DNA of 55,797 bases from Flavobacteriales bacterium (GTDB lineage Bacteria; Bacteroidota; Bacteroidia; Flavobacteriales_D; Crocinitomicaceae), in the NCBI GenBank assembly GCA_947460825.1, contig CANHHA010000018.1:1-55797 (forward strand), written 5' to 3'. The stretch's first letter is position 1. Each line of letters starts with the position of its first letter. The notes under the pieces are model-generated. The model did no database searches and was not told the DNA's origin. It worked only from the letters and a program-made list of their open reading frames with translations. A program made the translations under genes and the position numbers. Below are positions 42,636 to 50,980 of this stretch, in pieces.

Positions 42636-43481
42636 TTATTTCTGCTTTTTCCAAGCCGTAATGGAGTTTTTGCTTTGATTCACGTAGGATGTGTCTCCGT
42701 CGGCTTCAGCCAATTTAATGCACTGTTCCGCAGTTTTTATAGCCTCTGTATACAGACCGAGTTCTGCTTGAATCAATGATTTTGTTCGTAGCATCCAATA
42801 CGCTTCTGCTCTTAGCACGATTGCTTTTTCAACCCATTCTAAAGCTTGTTTGTTATTGATTTTTTCGTCCAAATAGAATTTAGCGGCCGTGTGATAATCA
42901 TTAGCGCTTGGTCCGTTCATGGTTTTTTGAATCGACGCCAATACTTTATCTTTTGTATTCATGGTGAACGGAAATTTCACCGACACATGGTCCCATGTAA
43001 TAAACAATTCGGCTCCACTGTTTTCCAATTGATCCAAACCGATGGTTAAATTTTCAGTAAGGTCGACGCGCGCGCTTACAGGTGCAACAAGTTCGAGTGC
43101 AACCTTTGTTTGTTCCCAAACGGGCGGCATGCCCCAATTACCAAACTCGGTATAGAAGGCTAACTTCCACGAAGTTTTTCCGGGCATTGCGAAGAGTGCA
43201 TAGGTGCCTGCGGGCAAGGTATCTTTACCAAAAAACAAGGCATCAGACGTTGTGAATTTGGTGTTTTCATTTGCCCCGAGCCTCCAGTATGCATCAAACG
43301 GAATTAAATCACCGAAGATTGTTCGACCATTTACTGCGGGGCGCGAATAACTAATGCTGATATCAGTTAAGCCTACTCGTTGCTCAAGCTTACAGGCAGG
43401 ACTTGCCTTTGGCGCGTTAATTTGTGCAAATACACCGGATAAACCGATGCTTAACATGCTTAAAAAAAGTATTTTTTTCAT
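42636..43481 (-). CDS. DUF2911 family secreted protein
   Basis: A 281-residue protein with a signal peptide (to GVFAQ), the DUF2911 domain (residues 25-170, with SYSRPAVNGRTIFG and YWRLGANENT) and a C-terminal helical TPR-like segment of about 100 residues. Function is unknown. It lies in the radA-to-EamA run of genes. Confidence 0.87.
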   Translation of the reverse strand: MKKILFLSMLSIGLSGVFAQINAPKASPACKLEQRVGLTDISISYSRPAVNGRTIFGDLIPFDAYWRLGANENTKFTTSDALFFGKDTLPAGTYALFAMPGKTSWKLAFYTEFGNWGMPPVWEQTKVALELVAPVSARVDLTENLTIGLDQLENSGAELFITWDHVSVKFPFTMNTKDKVLASIQKTMNGPSANDYHTAAKFYLDEKINNKQALEWVEKAIVLRAEAYWMLRTKSLIQAELGLYTEAIKTAEQCIKLAEADGDTSYVNQSKNSITAWKKQK

Positions 43482-43485
43482 TGTT

Positions 43486-43902
43486 TTATGTTGTTTTTAT
43501 TAATTGACTTATTTCCGTAAATTCTTGCTCATTCGAGCGCTCAAACCCTTGTTGAAGCAGGGTGAACACTTCAGATTCTCGCTTGCCCCCCCAGTGTTTC
43601 TTTGCCTTGTGGAACGCCCACCCGCTTGGATTTTGTTGGCCCATGAGTAGGACCCCTTGTTCTTCCGCTAAATACCCAAATATACGTTCAGTTTCGCTGA
43701 CTCGTTTTACATACCTCGTCTCTTTAACCACCTTTTCCCAAACTACTTGACTAAACAAATTAGCTAATTCTTGTGCATTTGAAGGATTCGTTTCGTTTAA
43801 CGTTTTCCACGTTTCTCCCTCAACACCATTCACAATTAAAAACGCCACAAAATCCGTTTCAAGTGCCTCCAATTGCGGCAAGGTTAAACACGGATAGCGC
43901 AT
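43486..43902 (-). CDS. DUF6495-like protein
   Basis: A 138-residue soluble protein beginning MRYPCLTLPQLEALETDFV. The start pattern, length and the VVWEKVV segment recall DUF6495 of Flavobacteriia, often next to gldH. No enzyme motif was seen. ATG overlaps the gldH stop by one base (TAATG). Confidence 0.6.
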   Translation of the reverse strand: MRYPCLTLPQLEALETDFVAFLIVNGVEGETWKTLNETNPSNAQELANLFSQVVWEKVVKETRYVKRVSETERIFGYLAEEQGVLLMGQQNPSGWAFHKAKKHWGGKRESEVFTLLQQGFERSNEQEFTEISQLIKTT

Positions 43903-44384
43903 TATTGTTTATTTTCTGCGGTATAGACATCCAAGGTCACATCCACCACTTCAGGCAATGTTTTCTGAGTTGTCGCTTGTTCAAAGCTTAAGGTATAGGT
44001 ACCTTGTTTCGGGAATTTATCGTGCATGAATAATTTAGAGAACGAAACCAACGAACCGCTTTTATCCCCAGTCCATTTACCGGTAGGATCCGCCGTAACA
44101 ATTTCTAAAGGGAATCTTTGCGACTTTCCCATCGGACCATTGATAGTTAAGTACAACCACAAATTTGCGTAGGGGTAATCGACGGTCGTTCTTATGGTAA
44201 GCACAAAATCATGCGTGCTCAGGGTATCTGTGATTTTAACCTTAAACGTAGGGTGAAAATCATCTTTCCATGCGTGGTCTGAAATCGCGACAGATTGGTT
44301 GAATACGGCATCGGAACCGCATGAACACAGTAAAAAAACTGCACTAAAAAAAACAGCAATCAATCTAAATAAGCTCCTATGCAT
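43902..44384 (-). CDS. gldH: Gliding motility lipoprotein GldH
   Basis: A 160-residue lipoprotein. The signal peptide ends in the lipobox LCSC, followed by CGSDAVFNQSVAI and a beta-rich domain (YPYANLWLYLTINGP) characteristic of GldH, needed for gliding and T9SS function. ATG 44384 was chosen over an upstream ATG at 44495 because it places the signal peptide correctly. It overlaps ricT by 8 bp. Confidence 0.88.
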   Translation of the reverse strand: MHRSLFRLIAVFFSAVFLLCSCGSDAVFNQSVAISDHAWKDDFHPTFKVKITDTLSTHDFVLTIRTTVDYPYANLWLYLTINGPMGKSQRFPLEIVTADPTGKWTGDKSGSLVSFSKLFMHDKFPKQGTYTLSFEQATTQKTLPEVVDVTLDVYTAENKQ

Positions 44385-45525
44385 TGGATACCGGTTGGTT
44401 TGGATTTCTAGGTTTTTTCTTCTTTTTCTTTTTGGGCTTCTGCTTGTTTTCAAAGCGATTGAGGCTGTCTTGTCCAACCACATTATCATATCCAATCTCT
44501 ACTTCCTTCTCTACTTCAAACGCAAATTCCTTCAAATCTCTCGGGGTGTTTCCGTTTTTATTCATTTGTTGAACTTTACGGACTTGTTCCGGGGTTAACA
44601 CGACCAGCGCACCTTCTCCTGGATAGGCATACCACATGAACTGTTTAAACACATCGGTTTTAACATGATAGGCATCTCCTTTCTCAGTTTTCAACTTAAT
44701 GTCAGCCTTAGGCAAGGCTTTGAGGGCCTCGGTATACATATCTAACTCATAATTCAAGCAGCATTTCAGTTTTCCGCACTGTCCTGCTAATTTTTGCGGA
44801 TTCAAGGACAGCTGTTGATATCGTGCAGCAGCCGTTGAAACAGATCGAAAGTCTGTCAACCAGGTTGAGCAGCACAATTCTCTTCCACAGGACCCAATGC
44901 CTCCTAATCGGGCAGATTCCTGCCGCGACCCAATTTGACGCATTTCGATTCTAACCTTAAACGCGTCGGCCATGTCCTTGATGAGTTGACGAAAATCAAC
45001 CCGTCCTTCTGCCGTGTAATAAAACGTTGCTTTGGACAAATCCGCCTGATATTCTACATCAGAAATCTTCATCTCTAACTTTAGATTCATAGCAAGCGTG
45101 CGAGATTTATACATGATGTCCTTCTCCAAGGAGCGGCCTTTGATCCATAAATCAATTTCTTCTTGTTTCGCGATGTCCATGATTTTTCGAGCCTCTGCGT
45201 GCTTGAACGTGGGTGCTTTTCGTTTTACCTGAATTCTGGCCAGTTCACCTACTACCGAAATTACTCCGATGTCGTACCCAGAGGAGGCTTCTACTACAAC
45301 CACATCACCGGCTTGAAGACCAAGACCATTGATGTTTCGGTAAAATCCTTTGCGGGCGTTTTTGAAACGCACCTCAACAATTTCGTATGCTTTTTGGTTT
45401 TCGGGGAGGGCCACATTGCTGAGCCAATCGTATACTTCTAACTTATCACATCCCCCACTGCTACACAGTCCGTTATTCTTACACCCGTTGGGGGTTCCTC
45501 CTGATCCACATGATGCGCAACCCAT
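44377..45525 (-). CDS. ricT: PSP1-domain protein (RicT/YaaT-like)
   Basis: A 382-residue protein. A Cys-rich N-terminus (CASCGSGG, SSGGCDK), a central PSP1 domain with GIGSCGRELCCSTW and GQCGKLKCCLNYE motifs, and a very basic tail (KPKKKKKKKPR). In Bacillus, RicT is part of an iron-sulfur complex acting in RNA maturation; the role in Bacteroidota is unproven. Between holB and gldH, conserved context for this phylum. Confidence 0.9.
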   Translation of the reverse strand: MGCASCGSGGTPNGCKNNGLCSSGGCDKLEVYDWLSNVALPENQKAYEIVEVRFKNARKGFYRNINGLGLQAGDVVVVEASSGYDIGVISVVGELARIQVKRKAPTFKHAEARKIMDIAKQEEIDLWIKGRSLEKDIMYKSRTLAMNLKLEMKISDVEYQADLSKATFYYTAEGRVDFRQLIKDMADAFKVRIEMRQIGSRQESARLGGIGSCGRELCCSTWLTDFRSVSTAAARYQQLSLNPQKLAGQCGKLKCCLNYELDMYTEALKALPKADIKLKTEKGDAYHVKTDVFKQFMWYAYPGEGALVVLTPEQVRKVQQMNKNGNTPRDLKEFAFEVEKEVEIGYDNVVGQDSLNRFENKQKPKKKKKKKPRNPNQPVSNA

Positions 45526-45550
45526 ATCTTTTTTTGGTAAAAATAAACAA

Positions 45551-46669
45551 TTAAGCGCGATGAATGAACCTCATCGATTGAAAACTCATTTGAGTAAAAA
45601 GGATTTTCGTATTGGCGTTGCGTTCTATGTGATAATACGCTGCATCAAGTTCCTCGATAAAGAGGCGAATGTTGTTTCCGGTAATGTAGGGCGAAAACTT
45701 CTCTGTAAAATCAAATTCTTGGGCTGTTAAGCGCACGTGGTCTGACCCTAGATAATTAAGCATAAGGCTTTGACGAAGCATGTGCAGGGCATAGAGAATA
45801 AACACTTTTTGACGTTCTTTGGTTAGCGCAGAAACCTCATCCGCCCAATTCATCATTTGAATGACATCTTTTTTGTAGCTGCTTCGCATGAGCTTTATAA
45901 ACAACTCGCGGTAGACAGCCGTACTTTCTCCATCTTTCATAACGGCCAATGCAGCACACAAATCACCATCCGCAAAGGAGGCTACACCATCCGCAATATT
46001 GGCTTCCATCTTACATTCCTTTTGAAGATACCTTGAAATCTCAACCGCTTGAAGTCGGGTTACCTGCACGGATTGTGTTCTAGAGCGTATGGTGGTTAAA
46101 ATCGCTTGTGGATTGCTTGAAAGCAAGATAAAAACCGTTTGAAGGGGTGGCTCTTCTAAAATTTTCAAGATTTTATTGGACGCATGAGCATTCAGTTGAT
46201 CCGCCGCGAAGATGATCATTACCTTATACCCCCCTTGAAATGATTTTAGGCTTATTTTTCGGACAATTTCTTTACTTTCCTCGCTCCCAATAATGGGTGT
46301 TCGCTCCTTGTCATCCATGAATTTGGTCCAATCGAACAGGGAAAAATAGGGAGATTCCAAGACCATTTCTCTCCATTTCGGAAATAGATTGTCTGACGTT
46401 TTGCTCATCGCCTGAATTACAGGGAATACCATGTGTAAATCTGGATGTTGTAATTCGCTTACTTGAAGACAGGAGCTGCATTGTCCGCACCCATCTTGAA
46501 CCGTTGGACGTTCACAAAGCAAATACCGGCTAAATGCAAGCGCTAAGGCCAGTGTTCCATACCCTTCATTTCCCATGAATAGCTGCCCATGGGCAACCTT
46601 TCCAGATTTTGCCTCCGTTAATAAGTGAGCAATTAGCTCTTTTTGCCCGACTACATCCTTAAAAAACAT
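45551..46669 (-). CDS. holB: DNA polymerase III subunit delta-prime
   Basis: AAA+ clamp-loader subunit of 372 residues. The N-terminal region (FFKDVVGQKELIAHL) is followed by a degenerate P-loop (GNEGYGTLALA) and a four-Cys zinc module from CERPT to CLQV. Later blocks are KILEEPPLQTVFILLSS and the SRTQS sensor region. Lack of a working Walker A suits delta-prime. It lies eight bases after rsmI. Confidence 0.88.
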   Translation of the reverse strand: MFFKDVVGQKELIAHLLTEAKSGKVAHGQLFMGNEGYGTLALALAFSRYLLCERPTVQDGCGQCSSCLQVSELQHPDLHMVFPVIQAMSKTSDNLFPKWREMVLESPYFSLFDWTKFMDDKERTPIIGSEESKEIVRKISLKSFQGGYKVMIIFAADQLNAHASNKILKILEEPPLQTVFILLSSNPQAILTTIRSRTQSVQVTRLQAVEISRYLQKECKMEANIADGVASFADGDLCAALAVMKDGESTAVYRELFIKLMRSSYKKDVIQMMNWADEVSALTKERQKVFILYALHMLRQSLMLNYLGSDHVRLTAQEFDFTEKFSPYITGNNIRLFIEELDAAYYHIERNANTKILFTQMSFQSMRFIHRA

Positions 46670-46677
46670 AGGTAAAA

Positions 46678-47382
46678 TTACGCATTATCCGTTGGAATAT
46701 CCGCTAAAACATCTTTGGATATAATCAATACAAACTCTCCTTTGATTGCTACGCTATTAAAGTGCTCAAGGGCCTGATGAATGGTGCCACGAAAATGAAA
46801 TTCGAACATTTTTGAAATTTCTTTAGAGACGCAAATCTTACGGTTTCCTCCTACATGAGTTGCTAACTGTTCCAGGGTTTTTAACAAACGATAAGGCGAT
46901 TCATAGAGCACCACGGTACAATCCATGGCCGCAATGTACTCGAGGCGGGTTTGACGTCCTTTTTTGTGGGGTAAAAATCCTTCGAAATAAAATCGGTCTG
47001 AAGGAATACCGGAAGCAACTAACGCGGGCACGAATGCCGTTGGTCCGGGCAGGCATTCCAAAGAAATCCCGTGTTCCACACAGGCGCGAATTAATAAAAA
47101 TCCGGGATCCGAAATTCCGGGAGTACCGGCATCTGAAACTAGGGCAACCAGCGTTGATTGTTGAATTATGCGTATCATTTCATTCAACTGAGCATGCTCA
47201 TTATTGGTGTGAAATGAAATCACTTTCTTTTGAATCCCAAGGTGATTCAATAAATTTCGTGTAACACGGGTGTCTTCTGCAATGATTAAGTCGCACTCTT
47301 TTAATATACGAATCGCACGAAGTGTTATGTCTTCTAAATTCCCAATCGGTGTTGGGACAATACAAAGTTGAGAAGGATTCAT
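46678..47382 (-). CDS. rsmI: 16S rRNA (cytidine1402-2'-O)-methyltransferase
   Basis: A 234-residue SAM-dependent tetrapyrrole-methylase-fold enzyme that methylates the ribose of C1402 in 16S rRNA. Signatures: VPTPIGNLEDITLRA, AEDTRVTRNLL, SDAGTPGISDPG and LPGPTAFVPAL. ATG overlaps the RDD gene stop (ATGA). Confidence 0.95.
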   Translation of the reverse strand: MNPSQLCIVPTPIGNLEDITLRAIRILKECDLIIAEDTRVTRNLLNHLGIQKKVISFHTNNEHAQLNEMIRIIQQSTLVALVSDAGTPGISDPGFLLIRACVEHGISLECLPGPTAFVPALVASGIPSDRFYFEGFLPHKKGRQTRLEYIAAMDCTVVLYESPYRLLKTLEQLATHVGGNRKICVSKEISKMFEFHFRGTIHQALEHFNSVAIKGEFVLIISKDVLADIPTDNA

Positions 47383-48161
47383 CGGGTTAGTTGAACATAG
47401 TCTTTAAGCACGGTTTCTAAAAATAACAGTTGGTTAGTGATGGGTTCCTCTATCTCGAGGCGCTGCTGTGTTTTTACAGTTACTTGATCCAATAATTCCT
47501 TGACTTCGGGTTCTTTAAATTTTTTGTATTGCTCCATGACTTTCTTGAGATACATCATATCTTCGTCCGTAAACGTGATGCACTTTTCATAGGTAGGAAC
47601 ATACTCCGCTGCTGTTTGCTTACTCAGCACCTCTTTCAGGGTGTATGCGCGATTTGGACGGGTTCGAATGGCAATAACAGAAACCATCATATCGCCAACG
47701 CGTTGTCTTAATGGCGTCATGGAAGCTACCAATAAATCGATTGCGGAGATAAAAGGAATTAATCCAATAAATGCTGGATTCGAAACTAAAGAAATCCAGA
47801 AGAATTCGCCCCGCATCACCCAGCGAACGAAAATATCTTTTATGGTCATTCGATCGCCATTGACACGAACCATTCGAATGCCCATGGCCATTCTTCCAAG
47901 GGTTTGTCCGTTGAAAAAATACTCCATTAAGGGTTTGTACAATACCACGGGGGCATTAACCAAGAGGATAAAAAGGCCCATAAAAACATCCATATCATCG
48001 AAGGAATTCATCGCGCGGTCTATGAGCGAAAGCATCACAATCAGCAGGTATATGTAGGTAATGGCGGTATCGAGCACATAGGCCAAGCCTCGCTGGAGTA
48101 CTGTGGCCATTTCAAACTCTATTTTAACGTGTTGGGCAGAAATAAATGATACCTTTTCCAT
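47379..48161 (-). CDS. RDD family membrane protein
   Basis: A 260-residue protein with an RDD domain (about residues 20-160) containing three to four membrane segments and the FFNGQTLGRMAMGIR motif, then a soluble helical C-terminus of about 90 residues. RDD proteins are proposed transporters; the substrate is unknown. TAATG overlap with radA and ATGA with rsmI. Confidence 0.85.
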   Translation of the reverse strand: MEKVSFISAQHVKIEFEMATVLQRGLAYVLDTAITYIYLLIVMLSLIDRAMNSFDDMDVFMGLFILLVNAPVVLYKPLMEYFFNGQTLGRMAMGIRMVRVNGDRMTIKDIFVRWVMRGEFFWISLVSNPAFIGLIPFISAIDLLVASMTPLRQRVGDMMVSVIAIRTRPNRAYTLKEVLSKQTAAEYVPTYEKCITFTDEDMMYLKKVMEQYKKFKEPEVKELLDQVTVKTQQRLEIEEPITNQLLFLETVLKDYVQLTR

Positions 48162-49519
48162 TATCCAAATACCGACTTTACAATATCTTCGATTTTCTTC
48201 GCTTGAATTACCTTAATCTGGTAATCCTTCGGCTTGACTCCTTTGTTGTAGGCAGAAATAAAGATGTGCGTATATCCCAATTTTTGAGCCTCTGAAATTC
48301 TTGTTTCAATGCGATTTACTGGACGAATTTCACCGGAAAGACCAACCTCTGCTGCGAAGGTATACGAACGAGACACTGCAATATCTGCATTCGAGGATAA
48401 AACCGCAATAATGACCGCTAAATCTACTGCAGGGTCATCTACTTTAATTCCCCCTGCGATGTTTAAAAACACATCTTTTGATGCCAAGCGAAAAGCACAC
48501 CGTTTTTCCAATACAGCCAGAAGCATGTTTAGGCGTTTTGCATCATAGCCATTAGAAGAACGTTGTGGAGTGCCATAAGCCGCCGAACTCACTAAGGCTT
48601 GCACCTCTACCTGCAAGGGCCGAAGGCCTTCTATGGTGGAAGAAATACATGAGCCACTGAGCGTGCCGTCGGTATTGGTGATTAAAATTTCAGAGGGATT
48701 TTCAACCATGCGCAAGCCACTTCCTTGCATTTCATAAATCCCCAATTCATTGGTTGATCCAAAGCGGTTTTTAACGGTTCGAAGTAAGCGATAAAAATGA
48801 TTTCGATCTCCTTCAAATTGTAACACGGCATCCACCATATGTTCCAATACTTTCGGTCCAGCAATTGTCCCTTCTTTGGTGATATGTCCAATTAAAAACA
48901 CAGGAACATCCATTTCTTTAGCAAAACGCAACAACAGGGCGGTGCACTCTCTCACTTGACTTACGCTCCCTGGCGCACTTTCAATGTGCGGAGTAAACAA
49001 GGTTTGAATCGAATCAATAATCAATACTTCTGGGAGTGATTTTTCTGCATGTGCTATAATTTGACTCACGTCAGTTTCAATCAATAAATGGCAATTTGGA
49101 TTTTCAATTCCGATACGCTCGGCCCGCATTTTAATTTGTTGTTCACTTTCTTCCCCGGAAACATACAATACGGTAAGTTGTTCCTTAATTGCCATCTGAA
49201 GCAACAAGGTAGACTTTCCAATGCCTGGATCCCCTCCGATTAAAATGATTTCACCTTTCACCAATCCCCCACCCAAAACCCGATTCAACTCAAGGTCCTT
49301 GAGTACGGTTCGCGTGGTATCCGTTTGCTCAATGTCTTGCAAACGTATCGGATTATGCTCACTTTTTTGACGTGAAAACGGTTGGGGGTTATTTTTGGAA
49401 ACCAGCACTCTTTCCTCCACAAAGGTATTCCACTCGTTACAGGAAGGACACTTTCCCAACCATTTAGGAGCCTCGTAACCACAAGTTTGACAGAAAAAAG
49501 CGGATTTGGATTTGGCCAT
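48161..49519 (-). CDS. radA: DNA repair protein RadA
   Basis: A 452-residue RecA-related helicase that helps branch migration in recombination. Zinc finger CQTCGYEAPKWLGKCPSC at residues 9-26, Walker A GDPGIGKST, the RadA-specific KNRFG motif, and a C-terminal Lon-protease-like domain. First gene of the minus-strand run that goes on through RDD, rsmI, holB, ricT and gldH. ATG 49519 lies four bases after a -7 box. Confidence 0.96.
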   Translation of the reverse strand: MAKSKSAFFCQTCGYEAPKWLGKCPSCNEWNTFVEERVLVSKNNPQPFSRQKSEHNPIRLQDIEQTDTTRTVLKDLELNRVLGGGLVKGEIILIGGDPGIGKSTLLLQMAIKEQLTVLYVSGEESEQQIKMRAERIGIENPNCHLLIETDVSQIIAHAEKSLPEVLIIDSIQTLFTPHIESAPGSVSQVRECTALLLRFAKEMDVPVFLIGHITKEGTIAGPKVLEHMVDAVLQFEGDRNHFYRLLRTVKNRFGSTNELGIYEMQGSGLRMVENPSEILITNTDGTLSGSCISSTIEGLRPLQVEVQALVSSAAYGTPQRSSNGYDAKRLNMLLAVLEKRCAFRLASKDVFLNIAGGIKVDDPAVDLAVIIAVLSSNADIAVSRSYTFAAEVGLSGEIRPVNRIETRISEAQKLGYTHIFISAYNKGVKPKDYQIKVIQAKKIEDIVKSVFG

Positions 49520-49523
49520 TGGA

Positions 49524-49531
49524 CAAATGTA
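49524..49531 (-). promoter_or_regulatory. -7 element of radA, leaderless spacing
   Basis: On the minus strand TACATTTG, then TCCA, then ATG 49519. No -33 TTG was found at the usual distance. Confidence 0.45.
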
Positions 49532-49624
49532 ATGGAAAAGCAGTAAATCGCTCGATTTAGTGCCCGTTGAAAAATTTTTTTTTTATAAACTTGAAAAAAA
49601 TGTTCAATGGTATATCAAAAAAAT

Positions 49625-49632
49625 TAATTTTG
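49625..49632 (+). promoter_or_regulatory. -7 element before the acidic-protein gene
   Basis: TAATTTTG, 22 nt before ATG 49655. It lies in a very AT-rich stretch; no good -33 TTG was found. Confidence 0.4.
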
Positions 49633-49654
49633 CCCGTTGAATAACGCAAATACT

Positions 49655-50008
49655 ATGTCCAAAAGAAGGTCCATCATTAGTTACGATAAACTGACGCTTG
49701 ATCAAAAAAAGCAAATTTTAAAAGATTTCCCTGACGGGTACATCAATCATTTGTCATCGCTTAAAACCCCAACGGGTGAGATTCTTGATGCGCTCATTTG
49801 GGAAACCGATGAGGTCATATACCTGGTTAAAATCAAGAAGGTTTCTCCGAAGGCCAAGCCGGTGGTGGAAGATGACGAGGACGATTTCGAAGATGACTTT
49901 GACAAGGTTCCAGACATCAATGATGACGACGACGTGGATAGCGACGAGGATGGTGACGATGACTATGACAAGCCAGATGATGATGGCGACGAGGACGCCG
50001 AGGCATAA
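49655..50008 (+). CDS. Small protein with Asp/Glu-rich tail
   Basis: A 117-residue protein. An ordered N-terminal 70 residues (ISYDKLTLDQKKQILKDFPD..) are followed by about 48 residues that are mostly Asp and Glu. The N-terminal part resembles a small conserved Bacteroidota protein of unknown function. The tail could mimic nucleic acid or bind metal or basic proteins; that is speculation. ATG 49655 was chosen over an in-frame TTG at 49637 that lies too close to the -7 box. Confidence 0.7.
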   Translation: MSKRRSIISYDKLTLDQKKQILKDFPDGYINHLSSLKTPTGEILDALIWETDEVIYLVKIKKVSPKAKPVVEDDEDDFEDDFDKVPDINDDDDVDSDEDGDDDYDKPDDDGDEDAEA

Positions 50009-50036
50009 GAATCGGAACTTTTTCAATTTGTTTGCG

Positions 50037-50044
50037 TAACTTTG
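50037..50044 (+). promoter_or_regulatory. -7 element of deoC operon
   Basis: TAACTTTG, 21 nt before the chosen GTG start at 50066. It argues against the TTG at 50042 as start, because that lies inside the element. Confidence 0.45.
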
Positions 50045-50065
50045 ATTGAATCTCAAAATTGCGCG

Positions 50066-50977
50066 GTGAAAAAAACCTACAATCCATCCCTTATGCTCTC
50101 TAATACACGCATTGACAAGGTCGGCGTTGAAGAACGAGTAGCTCGATTTCAAACCAGGAGCATAAAAAACGAATCCAAAAAACAAGGGCTACACATGGTG
50201 CTCAACATGATTGACCTTACTACCTTGGAGGGTAAAGATACTCCGGGTAAGGTGCAACAAATGTGTTACAAAGCACAACATTTACATGACGTTCATCCGG
50301 GATTACCTACCGTTGCTGCCGTTTGCGTCTATCCATCCATGGTTTCTATTGCGCGGAAAGCGCTCGGAAATTCTTCAGTAAAAATCGCGTCTGTGTCCAC
50401 GGCATTCCCTTCCGGACAATCCACGCGAGAAATTAAATTGGCCGATACTAAATTTGCGGTAGAACAGGGCGCAGATGAAATCGATATGGTTATTTCACGC
50501 GGTAAATTTCTAGCTGGAGAATATAGTTTTGTATTTGATGAAATTGCGGCAATTAAAGAAGCATGCGGAAAGGCAAGACTTAAGGTTATACTAGAAACTG
50601 GCGAATTATGTACGCTTGACCACGTTCGCATGGCCAGTGATATTGCCATTCATGCGGGGGCGGATTTCATCAAAACCTCTACGGGGAAAATTCAGCCTGC
50701 GGCCACGATGCAGGTAACGTACACGATGTTAATGGCCATCAAAGATTATTATGATCAAACGGGAATCATGATCGGAATGAAACCTGCTGGAGGGATTTCT
50801 ACCGCTAAATTAGCCTTACACAACCTAGTCATGGTCAAAGAAATTTTAGGGAACCCATGGCTCTCCAACGAATGGTTTAGGTTTGGAGCTAGCAGCTTAG
50901 CAAATGATGTCCTGATGCAACTTATGAAATCAGAAAGCGGGTTATATCAATCCCCAGATTATTTTTCAATCGACTAA
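50066..50977 (+). CDS. deoC: Deoxyribose-phosphate aldolase
   Basis: Class I aldolase that splits 2-deoxyribose-5-phosphate into glyceraldehyde-3-phosphate and acetaldehyde. Schiff-base Lys203 in FIKTSTGK, with a second conserved segment MVISRGKFLAGEY. About 303 residues, the long form with an N-terminal extension. Start: GTG 50066 is placed sensibly after the -7 box; ATG 50093 is also possible. Three bases separate it from the aldehyde dehydrogenase gene, which fits acetaldehyde disposal. Confidence 0.93.
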   Translation: MKKTYNPSLMLSNTRIDKVGVEERVARFQTRSIKNESKKQGLHMVLNMIDLTTLEGKDTPGKVQQMCYKAQHLHDVHPGLPTVAAVCVYPSMVSIARKALGNSSVKIASVSTAFPSGQSTREIKLADTKFAVEQGADEIDMVISRGKFLAGEYSFVFDEIAAIKEACGKARLKVILETGELCTLDHVRMASDIAIHAGADFIKTSTGKIQPAATMQVTYTMLMAIKDYYDQTGIMIGMKPAGGISTAKLALHNLVMVKEILGNPWLSNEWFRFGASSLANDVLMQLMKSESGLYQSPDYFSID

Positions 50978-50980
50978 CTT

